A stretch of 44,619 bases of DNA from Micromonospora sp. ATCC 39149 (lineage in GTDB: Bacteria > Actinomycetota > Actinomycetes > Mycobacteriales > Micromonosporaceae): contig NZ_GG657738.1 of the NCBI RefSeq assembly GCF_000158815.1, forward strand, positions 6,374,290 through 6,418,908, written 5' to 3'. This document shows positions 1 to 8,826 of this stretch, piece after piece; the first letter of the stretch is position 1; the number at the start of each line of letters is the position of its first letter. The notes under the pieces are model-generated. The model worked only from the letters and a program-made list of their open reading frames with translations. It ran no database searches and had not been told where the DNA came from. The position numbers and the translations under genes were made by a program.

Positions 1-1
1 G

Positions 2-1357
2 TGGCAGCAGCAGCTGCAACCCGGCGACTCCTTCACCACCGTGCCGGTGTCGGTCGCCGTCTCCTGCGCCGGTCTGGCCGGTGCGGTCGCCGCCCTCACC
101 GGCCACCGGCGGACCCTGGTGCGCCCGCACCGCGACCGGTTGACGTTGCCCGTGGTCTTCAACGACTACATGAACACGCTGATGGGGGACCCGACCACGG
201 CGAAGCTGCTGCCGCTCGTCGACGCGGCCGCCGACGCCGGGGCCGAAATCTTCTGCGTCGACGCCGGCTGGTACGACAACGACCTCAACTGGTGGGACAG
301 CGTCGGCGAGTGGCAGCCGTCGCGGACCCGCTTCCCCCGTGGCATAGAGGAGGTGCTGACCCGCATCCGGGACCGCGACATGGTCCCGGGCCTCTGGCTC
401 GAACCCGAGGTGATCGGGGTACGCAGCCCGATGGCGGACAAGCTCCCCCCGGAGGCGTTCCTGCAACGCGGCGGCACCCGGCTGGTCGAACACGACCGCT
501 ACCACCTGGACCTGCGCCACCCCGCCGCGGTTGCCCATCTCGACGAGGTCGTCGACCGGCTGGTCGAGCAGCTCGGCGTCGGCTATCTCAAACTCGACTA
601 CAACATCGACCCCGGCACCGGCACCGATCTGGACGCCGACAGCGTCGGCGCCGGCCTGCTGGCCCACAACCGCGCGCACCTGGGCTGGTTGGACCGGCTG
701 CACCACCGCCACCCCGACCTGATCCTGGAGAACTGCGCCTCCGGCGGTATGCGCATGGACTACGCCCTGCTGTCCCGGATGCAACTCCAGTCGACCAGCG
801 ACCAGCAGGACTACCGGCGCTACCCGCCGATCGCCGTCACGGCACCGATGTCCGTCCTACCGGAACAGTCCGCCAACTGGGCGTACCCCCAGCCGGACAT
901 GCCCGACGAGCAGCTCGCCTTCACCCTGTGCACCGGCATGCTCGGCCGCCTCTACCTCTCCGGCCGGCTGGACGCCATGCGGCCCGACCAGCTGCGGGCC
1001 GTGCGGGACGCCGTCGAGGCGTACCGGGGTATCCGCGCCGACCTGGCGGACACGGTGCCACTGTGGCCGCTCGGCCTGCCCGCCTGGAACGATCCGTGGC
1101 TCAGTCTCGCGCTGCGCCGCCAGAACGTCACCTACCTGGGGGTGTGGCGGCGCGACGACGCCGACCGGTCGGCCACGCTGCGCCTGCCGCACCTGACCGG
1201 TCAGCAGGTCACCGTCGAGCTGCTGCACCCGCGTCACCTGTCCCCCTGGACCTGCACCTGGGTGCCCGCCACCGCAACGCTCACCGTGACACCCACCCGC
1301 CCGGAACCGTTCACCGCGCGGATCTTCCGCATCGCCACCGACGCACCCACCCCCTGA
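2..1357 (+). CDS. Alpha-galactosidase, GH36/melibiase (5' end cut by window)
   Basis: The reading frame is open from base 2 and stops with TGA at 1355-1357, so the N-terminus lies outside the window and no start can be assigned. About 451 residues are visible: the catalytic barrel and the C-terminal beta domain of a GH36 retaining alpha-galactosidase, which releases terminal alpha-galactose from oligosaccharides. The nucleophile is the Asp in YLKLDYN (codon 596-598). The acid/base is the last Asp of CASGGMRMD (codon 758-760), the usual CxSGGxRxD signature. No signal peptide can be judged. The sugar ABC-transporter remnant starts 52 bases downstream, so this was probably part of a galactoside uptake and cleavage operon. 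Family is secure; substrate range is inferred. Confidence 0.9.
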   Translation, partial: WQQQLQPGDSFTTVPVSVAVSCAGLAGAVAALTGHRRTLVRPHRDRLTLPVVFNDYMNTLMGDPTTAKLLPLVDAAADAGAEIFCVDAGWYDNDLNWWDSVGEWQPSRTRFPRGIEEVLTRIRDRDMVPGLWLEPEVIGVRSPMADKLPPEAFLQRGGTRLVEHDRYHLDLRHPAAVAHLDEVVDRLVEQLGVGYLKLDYNIDPGTGTDLDADSVGAGLLAHNRAHLGWLDRLHHRHPDLILENCASGGMRMDYALLSRMQLQSTSDQQDYRRYPPIAVTAPMSVLPEQSANWAYPQPDMPDEQLAFTLCTGMLGRLYLSGRLDAMRPDQLRAVRDAVEAYRGIRADLADTVPLWPLGLPAWNDPWLSLALRRQNVTYLGVWRRDDADRSATLRLPHLTGQQVTVELLHPRHLSPWTCTWVPATATLTVTPTRPEPFTARIFRIATDAPTP

Positions 1358-1409
1358 CCGGCCCGTCTCCCGGCAGCTCGTCCCCCACCACGAAAGAAGG
1401 TCCAGCACG

Positions 1410-2669
1410 ATGAAGCGATGGACCAGCACCGTCGCCGTCGCGGCGGCGCTCACACTCGGCCTCGCCGCCTGTAGCGACCCCAGCGCCGACGGCCCCGCCG
1501 ACACCACCGTCTCCTGGCCTGCCCCCACCGGCCGGCTCGACGGCGTCTCCCTGACCATCTGGGCCCATGCTGACCGCGATCAACGCCAAGAGCAACCTGC
1601 AGCCCCTCACCGACGCGCCGTGGCTGCCGGGGACGGCGCCCCAGCTGCGCGACATCACCGGGCTGCTCAACGGCACCCGTTACGCCGCCCTGGTCACCAG
1701 CCCGGCGGTCGAGGGTGTCTACTACAACAAGGAGGTCTTCGCCGCCCACGGCGTAACCGCCCCGCCGAAGAACTTCGACGAGATGGTCGCCGTGGCCCGC
1801 CAACTCAAGACCAGGGGGTCACCCCCTTCTACGAGATGGGCGCCGATCGGTGGGCCACCCAGTGGTGGGTGCAGGTCCAGCTCGCCGACACGGCCAAGAG
1901 CGGGCTCTGGGAGCGGATCAACACCGGACAGGAGAAGTTCACCGACCCGACCGTGCTCGGCGCGATCAAGAAGTACCGGACGCTGATCGACGAGGGGCTG
2001 TTCAACGCCGACATCCGGACCGCCACCTTCGACAAACAGGGCACCGCGCTGCTCGACGGTAGCCTGCTGATCGTCGTGCCCACCGTGTTCGGGGTGCTCC
2101 TCTGCGGGCCGATGGCGTCCTGGGTGCTGGCCCGCCGGGCGTCCCGCCTCACCGCGGTCCTGTACGCCATCGCGATCAGCGGCATCATCCTGCCGCCCGC
2201 CGTGGTCACCGTGGTGCTCCTGCTGCGCCAGCTCGGCCTCGCCGGCACGGTCGTCGGGATGATCGGCGTCTATCTGGGCATCTACCTGTCCACGGTGATC
2301 TTCTTCGTCACCGGGTTCGTGCGCACCATCCCGACGTCCCTGGATGAGGCGGCCCAGACCGACGGTGCCGGCCCGCTGACCGTGTTCCGGCGTGTCGTCC
2401 TGCCGCTGCTGCGGCCGGTGCTGGCCACCGCGACCATCCTCATCTGCCTGTACGTCTGGAACGACGTCTTCTACGCCTTCTTCGTCATCGGCGGCCGGCT
2501 CGACACCCTGCCGCTCAACCTCTTCCGCGTCGCCAGTGCGGGCCTTTACCTCAACAACTGGCACCTCATCTTCGCCTACGTGATCCTCATGAGCCTGCCG
2601 CTGATCGCCGTGCTCGCCGTCGCCCAACGGAAGATCATCTCCGGCATCACCAGCGGTGCCGTCAAGTAG
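1410..2669 (+). pseudogene. Collapsed sugar ABC transporter: solute-binding lipoprotein fragment fused to permease C-terminus
   Basis: The start (ATG 1410, behind GAAAGAAGG) opens a lipoprotein signal with lipobox LAAC, then reaches the solute-binding-protein phrase LTIWA. Some 40 or more residues are then missing; homology resumes in another frame at 1567 (MLTAINAKSNLQPL, then YYNKEVFAAHG). It returns to the first frame after a G run at 1814-1818 (GVTPFYEMGAD), where one base appears lost. Near 2056 the binding protein breaks off at GTALLDG and continues without a stop as the C-terminal half of a MalG-type permease, with hydrophobic segments and an EAA loop (EAAQTDGAGPLTVFRR, about 2345-2395). 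The rest of the binding protein, the first permease and the start of the second are absent. A working transporter cannot result. An assembly deletion is the alternative to genuine decay. Confidence 0.8.
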
Positions 2670-2680
2670 AGGGAGAACCG

Positions 2681-5380
2681 ATGCACACCTTCGTACGGCG
2701 CACGGCCGCCCTGACCGGCCTGACGCTGGCCGCCACCACCACCCCGATACCGCCACCCGCCGAGGCCGCCGCCGCCACCAACGACGTGCTCAGCGTGGAC
2801 TTCGCCCGTACCACCGGCGCGTTCCGCGGTGGCGCGACGGGCACCCTCTACGGCTTCGGCGACGAGGGCGCGCCCACCCAGGCGCTGATCAACGGGGCGC
2901 ACATCACCAACACCTCGCAGAAAGCACCGTACGGCACCCAGCACCCCAGCGGTGACGCGATCAAGGTCGAGGACGGCTTCTTCCACAAGCACGGCAAGGA
3001 CATGTACATCTACGTCCAGGACTACTACCCGGACTGGCCGTACCATGGCGGTCGTCGTCCAGGGGACAGCCGCACCTACCGGCAGGCCGACGGCACGTAC
3101 ACCGACACGCCGAACGGCGTCTGGGACTACCTGGAGGTCGTGGAGTTCGTGGCGGAAGCCGTCGCCACCACCTCGGCCCGCCCCCGCGACTACGTGTTCA
3201 TCCCCTTCAACGAGCCCGACGGCGGCAACTGGTACGCCGACTGGCACGGGCTGAGGGAAACCTTCCTGGCCGACTGGAAGGCCAGCTACGACATGATCCA
3301 GAAGGTCTACGCGCGTCACGGCCTCGGTCATGCGCGCGTCGGTGGCCCCGGTGACACCCGGTGGCAGCCGGAACGCTCCGCCGACTTCCTGCGCTACGCC
3401 AAGTCCAACGACGTCCTGCCCGACGTGTTCATCTGGCACGAGCTGGGCATCGACAATCTGGGCACCTTCCGCTCCCACCACGCCGCCTACCGGCAGTTGG
3501 AGAAGGATCTGGGCATCGACCCGATCCACGTCAACATCACCGAGTGGGGGATGCTGCGCGACATGGGCACCCCGGGACAGCTCATCCAGTGGCTGTCCAT
3601 CATGGAGGACCTGAAGGTCGACGGGCAGACCGCGTACTGGAACTACGCCGGGAACCTGAGCGACAACAGCGCCCGCGTCAACGCCGCGAACGCCGGCTGG
3701 TGGATGTTCAAGTGGTACGGCGACCTGGAAGGTGCCCAGACCGTCGCCGTCACGCCACCCGCCCTCGACACGGTGGACACCCTCCAGGGCATCGGCGCTG
3801 TCGACGTCGCCAACAAGCGGGCCACTGTCCTGTACGGCGGCGGCAGCAAACCGGTGTCCCTGCGCCTGTCCGGTCTGAAGCCGCGTCTCTTCGGCCCGCG
3901 CGTCGACATCGAGGTCCGCGAGATCACCCTGTCCGGCGCGGAGGGCGTCTCCGGCACCCCGTCCGTCGTCAAGGTCCTCGACGGTGTCCGCCTCGACCGG
4001 GGGACAGTGAAACTCGACGTGCCCACCTACGACCGGTACGCCGCCTACCAGGTGATCATCACCCCCGAGCAGGACCGCGCCCTCGTGGCCGGTGGTGTCT
4101 GGACGGCCAGCACCGAGGCGGAGCACACCACCCTGACCTCGGCCACGGTGTACGACCAGGACCCGCTGGGCGGCGGCGGCTGGAAGTTCCTCGCCTCCGG
4201 TAGCCGGGACGTCGGCTCGTTCAACCGGCCGACCTCGAAGGCGGAGTGGACGGTCACCGTGCCCCGCACCGGCCGCTACCGCTTCCAGGTCATCGGCGGC
4301 GCTCCCGGCGTCCCGGGCCGCCATGCGCTCTTCGTCGACGGCGCCAACCCGACGATCGTGCAGTACGCCGCCAACCTGGCCCTCGGCTCCCACCAGAGGT
4401 GGCAGTACCGGGGCAGCGCCGAGGTGACGGTCCCGCTGACCGCCGGTCAGCACACGCTGTCCCTGCGGGCCAGCCTGGACGACACCTCCATGCTGCCGAA
4501 CGCCGACATCACCCTGGACAAGTTCCTGCTCACCGACGTCACCGACGGCGAGCCCACCAGCTACCCGGCCTCGACCCTGCGCTTCGTCGGCGGCGCCGGG
4601 CTCACCTACCGCCCGGGGGCCCGCGGCCACGCCGAGATTCGCGGGGCCAAGGAGCGCGCCGACGCGTACGTCCAGGCCTGGGAGGCCGGCTACCACGACC
4701 TGAGCCTCGACTACCGCAGCACCGGCGCCACGAGCGCCAAGGTGACGGTCAACGGCCGCCGGGTGGCCACGGTCGCCGCACCCCGCCGGGGCGACTGGCG
4801 CTCCACCGTGCGGGTGCACCTCAGCCAGGGCATCAACGAGGTCGAGATCCGTTCGACCAGGGGCATCCTGCTCCAGCAGGTGACCATCACCCGGGTCGCC
4901 GAGGCCGACACCGCCGTGGTCACGGTCGAGGCGGAAGACGCCGTCCGGCGCGGCGCCGTCCGCGTCGTCCAGTACCCGGACGCCTCGGGCAGCAACGCCT
5001 CCGGCCTCGCCGGTCTCGGATACGTCGGCGACGGCGCTGCCAACACGTTCGAGGTGCCGCGCGGACCCGGTTTCGACCGGCCCGGCCACTACAACGTCAC
5101 CGTCACGTACGCCAACGCCGAACTCGGCGGCAACCACGACTACAACCCGCAGGTCATCGACCGCCGGCTGAACGTCACGGAAACCGGCGGCGGCAGCGCG
5201 CACGCCTACTTCCGCTACACGTACGCGTGGAACAGCTTCCTGGAACGCACCATCCCGGTACGGCTCTCCACCGCCGACGGTCCGCTGGTCTTCGGCAACC
5301 CGGACGCCTACGCCCCCGACATCGACAAGATCAGCATCGCTCCGGTCACCCTGGGCGCGCCGACCACGGTGCGCCGTTGA
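2681..5380 (+). CDS. Secreted clan-A glycoside hydrolase with C-terminal carbohydrate-binding-like domains
   Basis: An 899-residue protein whose start follows AGGGAGA by 5 bases. Residues 1-29 form a signal peptide ending PPPAEA. The catalytic region (about 35-370) has the hallmarks of a clan GH-A (beta/alpha)8 glycosidase: an acid/base Glu in FIPFNEPDGG (E178) and a candidate nucleophile in NITEWG (E288). The remaining 500 residues are beta-rich, with two stretches resembling CBM6/35-type modules (about 465-625 and 745-895). I cannot fix the GH family; GH39-like or an unclassified clan-A group are options. It follows the ABC remnant by 11 bases, so it likely belonged to the same saccharide-use operon. 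Exo-enzyme on a plant or fungal polysaccharide is inference. Confidence 0.75.
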   Translation: MHTFVRRTAALTGLTLAATTTPIPPPAEAAAATNDVLSVDFARTTGAFRGGATGTLYGFGDEGAPTQALINGAHITNTSQKAPYGTQHPSGDAIKVEDGFFHKHGKDMYIYVQDYYPDWPYHGGRRPGDSRTYRQADGTYTDTPNGVWDYLEVVEFVAEAVATTSARPRDYVFIPFNEPDGGNWYADWHGLRETFLADWKASYDMIQKVYARHGLGHARVGGPGDTRWQPERSADFLRYAKSNDVLPDVFIWHELGIDNLGTFRSHHAAYRQLEKDLGIDPIHVNITEWGMLRDMGTPGQLIQWLSIMEDLKVDGQTAYWNYAGNLSDNSARVNAANAGWWMFKWYGDLEGAQTVAVTPPALDTVDTLQGIGAVDVANKRATVLYGGGSKPVSLRLSGLKPRLFGPRVDIEVREITLSGAEGVSGTPSVVKVLDGVRLDRGTVKLDVPTYDRYAAYQVIITPEQDRALVAGGVWTASTEAEHTTLTSATVYDQDPLGGGGWKFLASGSRDVGSFNRPTSKAEWTVTVPRTGRYRFQVIGGAPGVPGRHALFVDGANPTIVQYAANLALGSHQRWQYRGSAEVTVPLTAGQHTLSLRASLDDTSMLPNADITLDKFLLTDVTDGEPTSYPASTLRFVGGAGLTYRPGARGHAEIRGAKERADAYVQAWEAGYHDLSLDYRSTGATSAKVTVNGRRVATVAAPRRGDWRSTVRVHLSQGINEVEIRSTRGILLQQVTITRVAEADTAVVTVEAEDAVRRGAVRVVQYPDASGSNASGLAGLGYVGDGAANTFEVPRGPGFDRPGHYNVTVTYANAELGGNHDYNPQVIDRRLNVTETGGGSAHAYFRYTYAWNSFLERTIPVRLSTADGPLVFGNPDAYAPDIDKISIAPVTLGAPTTVRR

Positions 5381-5406
5381 ACCGGCCGACCAGGAGACGC
5401 GGCCCG

Positions 5407-5427
5407 GGGGAGGAGACCCAGCTCCCC
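5407..5427 (+). terminator. Small hairpin downstream of the secreted glycosidase
   Basis: GGGGAG and CTCCCC form a 6-bp perfect stem around a 9-base loop, 26 bases after the stop codon and before the convergent GH5 gene. No T-tract follows, which is common in actinomycete terminators. Short stem, so only a candidate. Confidence 0.35.
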
Positions 5428-5566
5428 ACGGATTGTCGACCTTGAGGAACTCCTACCGTGGCTGCCGAGGGTGGCGGCGGCCGAGGGGGTGCCCCGCCCC
5501 GGGCGGACGGATGTCCGGCCGGGACAAGGCACCCTTACGTTGCCACGGGCACGCTCGGGATAGGGC

Positions 5567-7486
5567 CTACCGGCGGGCTGCGGGACCGAACATGGTGTCC
5601 CGCCAGCGCAGCAGTTCCGAGCGGGCCGCGGTGAGCTGCTCGGCGGTCACCGGTGCGCCGGACGTGGCGCCGACCACGAGTGCGACGTGCACCGTACCGG
5701 TGGGGGAGTCGGCGGTGTCGACCAGCAGGCGCTGCGCGGAACGCGCGCCGACCTCCCGGGCGACCGACACCGGCCCGGTGGTGGGGACGCCATGCAGGGT
5801 GGCGACGTCGCTCACCACGGCGGTGCCGGCGGCCGGGAACGAGGCGGGCAGGTGCAGCTCGGTCGGCCCGTTCGGACGGGTGGCCGGCTGACGCCAGACC
5901 AGCACCCCGTACTGGCGTCCGGCCACCAGCGCCGACACCGCCGGCATGGTCGCCGGCGGGGTCAGCCAGGCGCGCTGCTGCCCGGCGCCGCCGTAGCCGG
6001 AGCGGGCCAGGTCCTCGTAGGCGAAGGCGAGGGTGTCGCCGGCCACCGCACTCGGGTAGAGCCGATCGAGCAGCCGCCGGTCCAGCCGCAGTGTCACGGT
6101 CCCGGCGTCGTCCATCTCGACGGCCGAGTGGTCCTCGTCGTTCCAGGCGTCCCTGTCGGTCTGCACCTTGTCCGGGTTGCCGTTCATCAGCTCGTGGTGC
6201 CGGTCGTGGTAGATGTCCCACTGCCACTGGGTGCCCGACAGCACCGTCCCGCCCGCACGCGGGTCGGCCCACCACCGGGCTCCAGCCACCCCGGCGTCCA
6301 TGCCCTGGTACATCGCGCGCAGCATCCACGGGGTCCGGTCGCTGCCGTGGCCGGAGAGCTTGTTGCCGAACTCGGAGACGAACGGCGCGGTGGCCAGGTC
6401 GCCGGCCCGGCTCCGGATCCGGTTCATCGCCGCCGCGTATGTGCCGTCGCCGGCGGGGGAGGGGTCCAGGGTGATCCGGGCGCCGTCGTAGTAGTGGCTG
6501 TTGAACACGAAGCGCTCCCCAAGCGGCGGGGACTCCGGTAGCCCGCCCTGCTCGAAGAAGCCGGTGTTCCAGAAGACCAGGGGCTCGACGAAGGCCGGTT
6601 TCGCCGCCCAGCCGGCGGTGTCCATCGCCGCGCGGAAGCGCTGGTAGAACGGGAGCAGGTAAGTGCGTTCCCACTCCGCGCCGGATCGGCCCTCCAGACC
6701 CCCGTCGAAGGGCTCGTTGAACGGGTCGAACCCGATGATGTTGCGGAACGACGCGGCCGGCAGCCGCTGCGCGAGATGCCGCATGGCCGCCGTGGCCTGG
6801 GTGAGGAACGCGTCCTGGACGCCGACCTCGCCGGCACCGGTGCGCAGGGTCCGGTTGTGCCAGAAGTCGGCCATCGCCTGGCGCACGGCGGCGTTGGTCA
6901 TCATGTTCTGCCCCCACAGGAAGCAGATCCCGCACGACTCGCGGGGGTAGCCGCCGGCTTGGATCACCCAGGCGGGTGCGCCGTCACCGGTGTACCAGCT
7001 GTCGCGGTGGAACAGGTGAGCGGAGTAGAGATCCTGGTGGTAGTCGACCAGGACATAGATGCCACGGTCGGTGAACTCGCGGATCTGCTCGACCGCCCGG
7101 TCCAGGTAGCCAGTGTCGATCCGGTCCGGGGCCGGCTGGACTCCCTCCCAGGAGATCAGGAAACGAATCGTGTTCGCCCCGGTCAGGTCCCGCATGGCCT
7201 GTGCGGAGACGGCGGCGTCGGCTCGGCTGCGGAACGGCAGGAGGTTGTTCTCGTACAGCTTGGTGCTGCCCGAGACGTTGAAGCCGCGCAGCACGACCTC
7301 GCGGCCCCGCTCGTCGCGGAACACCCCGCCGTGGGCGGGGTGCGGCGCGACGGAGACAGCACCACCGTCCGATGTGGTCGCCGCCGGGCCACGCGGCCCG
7401 GCGACCACGGCACCGGCGGATGTCGTCAGGGCGAGAGTCAGACCCGCCGCTCCCAGAAACGTGAATAATGCTCGCGAGGCGATCAT
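5567..7486 (-). CDS. Secreted GH5 endoglycoceramidase-like hydrolase
   Basis: A 639-residue protein read from ATG at 7486; a TTG two codons upstream is possible and neither has a clear Shine-Dalgarno. Residues 1-27 are a signal peptide. The mature protein has the GH5 pattern: RFLISWEGVQP (about 108-118), DYHQD (148-152), acid/base Glu in FDPFNEP (E258) and nucleophile Glu in FVSEFGNK (E372). The conserved HQDLYS and the Cys pair near 185-188 resemble the endoglycosylceramidase branch (GH5_28-like), which cleaves glycan from glycosphingolipids; a beta-glucosidase or endoglucanase role is the alternative. The C-terminal about 180 residues form a beta domain as in that branch. It points leftward and stands alone between the glycosidase operon and the aldo/keto reductase. 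Confidence 0.8.
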   Translation of the reverse strand: MIASRALFTFLGAAGLTLALTTSAGAVVAGPRGPAATTSDGGAVSVAPHPAHGGVFRDERGREVVLRGFNVSGSTKLYENNLLPFRSRADAAVSAQAMRDLTGANTIRFLISWEGVQPAPDRIDTGYLDRAVEQIREFTDRGIYVLVDYHQDLYSAHLFHRDSWYTGDGAPAWVIQAGGYPRESCGICFLWGQNMMTNAAVRQAMADFWHNRTLRTGAGEVGVQDAFLTQATAAMRHLAQRLPAASFRNIIGFDPFNEPFDGGLEGRSGAEWERTYLLPFYQRFRAAMDTAGWAAKPAFVEPLVFWNTGFFEQGGLPESPPLGERFVFNSHYYDGARITLDPSPAGDGTYAAAMNRIRSRAGDLATAPFVSEFGNKLSGHGSDRTPWMLRAMYQGMDAGVAGARWWADPRAGGTVLSGTQWQWDIYHDRHHELMNGNPDKVQTDRDAWNDEDHSAVEMDDAGTVTLRLDRRLLDRLYPSAVAGDTLAFAYEDLARSGYGGAGQQRAWLTPPATMPAVSALVAGRQYGVLVWRQPATRPNGPTELHLPASFPAAGTAVVSDVATLHGVPTTGPVSVAREVGARSAQRLLVDTADSPTGTVHVALVVGATSGAPVTAEQLTAARSELLRWRDTMFGPAARR

Positions 7487-7551
7487 GGACAAATGTTAAT
7501 GCATGAGTGGTGTGGCGTCTCGCGGTTCCGGCGCGCCGGGTCACTCCTTTT

Positions 7552-7588
7552 CCGGTGCGCCGCCGGTGTGCCCGGTGCGCCGCCGGTG
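7552..7588. repeat. Two 17-base direct repeats upstream of the GH5 gene
   Basis: CCGGTGCGCCGCCGGTG occurs at 7552-7568 and again at 7572-7588, exactly 20 bases apart. The pair lies 66-102 bases upstream of the GH5 start. The two-helical-turn spacing would suit tandem binding of a regulator, but the sequence is simple GC-rich DNA and may be a slippage product. Confidence 0.6.
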
Positions 7589-7647
7589 CGCCGGGCCCCG
7601 CGCCGACCCCACCGCACCGCTTGTTGCAATGTTGTGGCTACTGCGCA

Positions 7648-7669
7648 GCGCTGAGCTTGTGGTCAGCGC
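7648..7669 (-). terminator. Hairpin terminator of the aldo/keto reductase
   Basis: GCGCTGA and TCAGCGC form a perfect 7-bp stem with an 8-base loop, 28 bases past the stop of the leftward aldo/keto reductase gene. Confidence 0.55.
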
Positions 7670-7697
7670 CGTGCGGTGCACGCTGCCGGTAGCCCGA

Positions 7698-8675
7698 TCA
7701 GCGATCCATCATCCGCATCTGCTCTTCGTTGTGGTGCTCGCCTGCCGCCATCGGGAGGCTGTCGAGCCTGGCGATCTGTTCGGCGGTCAGTTCGACGCGG
7801 TCGGCGGCGATGTTCTCCTCGACCCGGTCGACCCGCTTGGTGCCAGGGATGGGAACTATGTCGTCACCCTTGGCGAGAATCCAGGCCAGGGACACCTGGG
7901 CGGGCGTTGCGCCGACCTCGTCGGCGATGGCCTCGACCTCGTCGGCGATGCACAGGTTACGCCGGAAGTTCTCACCGGTGAATCGTGGATTGGTCGTGCG
8001 TAGGTCGGTGGCGTCGAAATGCTCGGCCGAGCGGACCTGGCCTGTGAGGAACCCATGACCCAGCGGTGAGTAGGCCACGAACCCGATGTGCAGTTCGCGC
8101 AGGAGTGGCAGCACGGCCGCCTCGGGGTCGCGGGTCCACAGGGAGTACTCGGATTGCAGCGCGGCGACCGGGTGCACGGCGTGGGCGCGGCGGATCGTTC
8201 CGACGCTGGCCTCGGACAACCCGATCTGGCGTACCTTGCCTTCGGCGACGAGTTCGGCGAGAGCGCCGACGGTGTCTTCGATCGGTGTGTTCGGGTCGAC
8301 GCGGTGCTGGTAGTACAGGTCGATGTAGTCGGTACCGAGGCGCCGCAGGGAGCCCTCGATGGCGGCGCGGATGTTCGCCGGGCTGCTGTCGAGCTGGCCC
8401 GGGCCGCCGCCCGTGTGCGAGATCAAGCCGAACTTCGTCGCCAGTACCACCTCGTCACGGCGGCCGTGGATGGCCCGGCCGACGAGCCGCTCGTTGGTGA
8501 ACGGCCCGTAGACCTCCGCCGTGTCGAGCATCGTCACACCCAGCTCGATCGCCCGGTGAATGGTGCGGATGGACTCGGTGTCGTCCATGCCCGCACCGGT
8601 GTAGCCAAAGGACATGCCCATCGTGCCCAGGCCGATCCGGGGAATGTCCAGAGTCCCCAGCTTGATGCGCTTCAC
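7698..8675 (-). CDS. Aldo/keto reductase
   Basis: I start this at GTG 8675 (325 residues), because GAGGGA sits 6 bases upstream and homology begins at once with KRIKLGTLDIPRIGLGTMGMSF; longer versions would lack support. It is an NADPH-dependent (alpha/beta)8 oxidoreductase. The catalytic set is visible: Asp and Tyr in LDTAEVYGP, Lys in LATKFGL, His in YYQHRVDP. The C-terminal cofactor segment VPIPGTKR is also present. It lies next to the halogenase end of the antibiotic cluster and reads the same way, but a strong hairpin at 8744-8790 separates them. No aldo/keto reductase is needed in the known chloramphenicol route, so I treat it as a flanking gene. Confidence 0.9.
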   Translation of the reverse strand: MKRIKLGTLDIPRIGLGTMGMSFGYTGAGMDDTESIRTIHRAIELGVTMLDTAEVYGPFTNERLVGRAIHGRRDEVVLATKFGLISHTGGGPGQLDSSPANIRAAIEGSLRRLGTDYIDLYYQHRVDPNTPIEDTVGALAELVAEGKVRQIGLSEASVGTIRRAHAVHPVAALQSEYSLWTRDPEAAVLPLLRELHIGFVAYSPLGHGFLTGQVRSAEHFDATDLRTTNPRFTGENFRRNLCIADEVEAIADEVGATPAQVSLAWILAKGDDIVPIPGTKRVDRVEENIAADRVELTAEQIARLDSLPMAAGEHHNEEQMRMMDR

Positions 8676-8743
8676 ATGCTTCCCTCTCGACCGGGATGTG
8701 TGATCTGTTGGTGGTTCGCACCGCTGCGTACCAACCAGCACCA

Positions 8744-8790
8744 GCCGTCCGATCTCCGTGCATCGACATGCCGCACGGTGATCGGACGGC
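8744..8790 (-). terminator. Strong hairpin terminator after the halogenase gene
   Basis: An 18-base left arm (8744-8761, GCCGTCCGATCTCCGTGC) pairs with 8773-8790 (GCACGGTGATCGGACGGC) at 17 of 18 positions around an 11-base loop. It lies 36 bases past the cmlS stop, so it most likely ends the leftward arm of the chloramphenicol cluster. No T-tract follows. Confidence 0.8.
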
Positions 8791-8826
8791 GGCCGCACCG
8801 GCACTTCACGCAGTCGGATGCCGGTG

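Noticed and set aside
2576..5203. Long leftward open frame of 875 codons opposite the secreted glycosidase
   Set aside because: It mirrors the GC-rich codon pattern of the real gene, has no motifs, and the forward frame has a signal peptide and catalytic residues.
7698..8675. Aldo/keto reductase as a chloramphenicol biosynthesis gene
   Set aside because: It is separated by a strong hairpin and no such step is required; the SDR inside the operon is a better candidate for the reduction.
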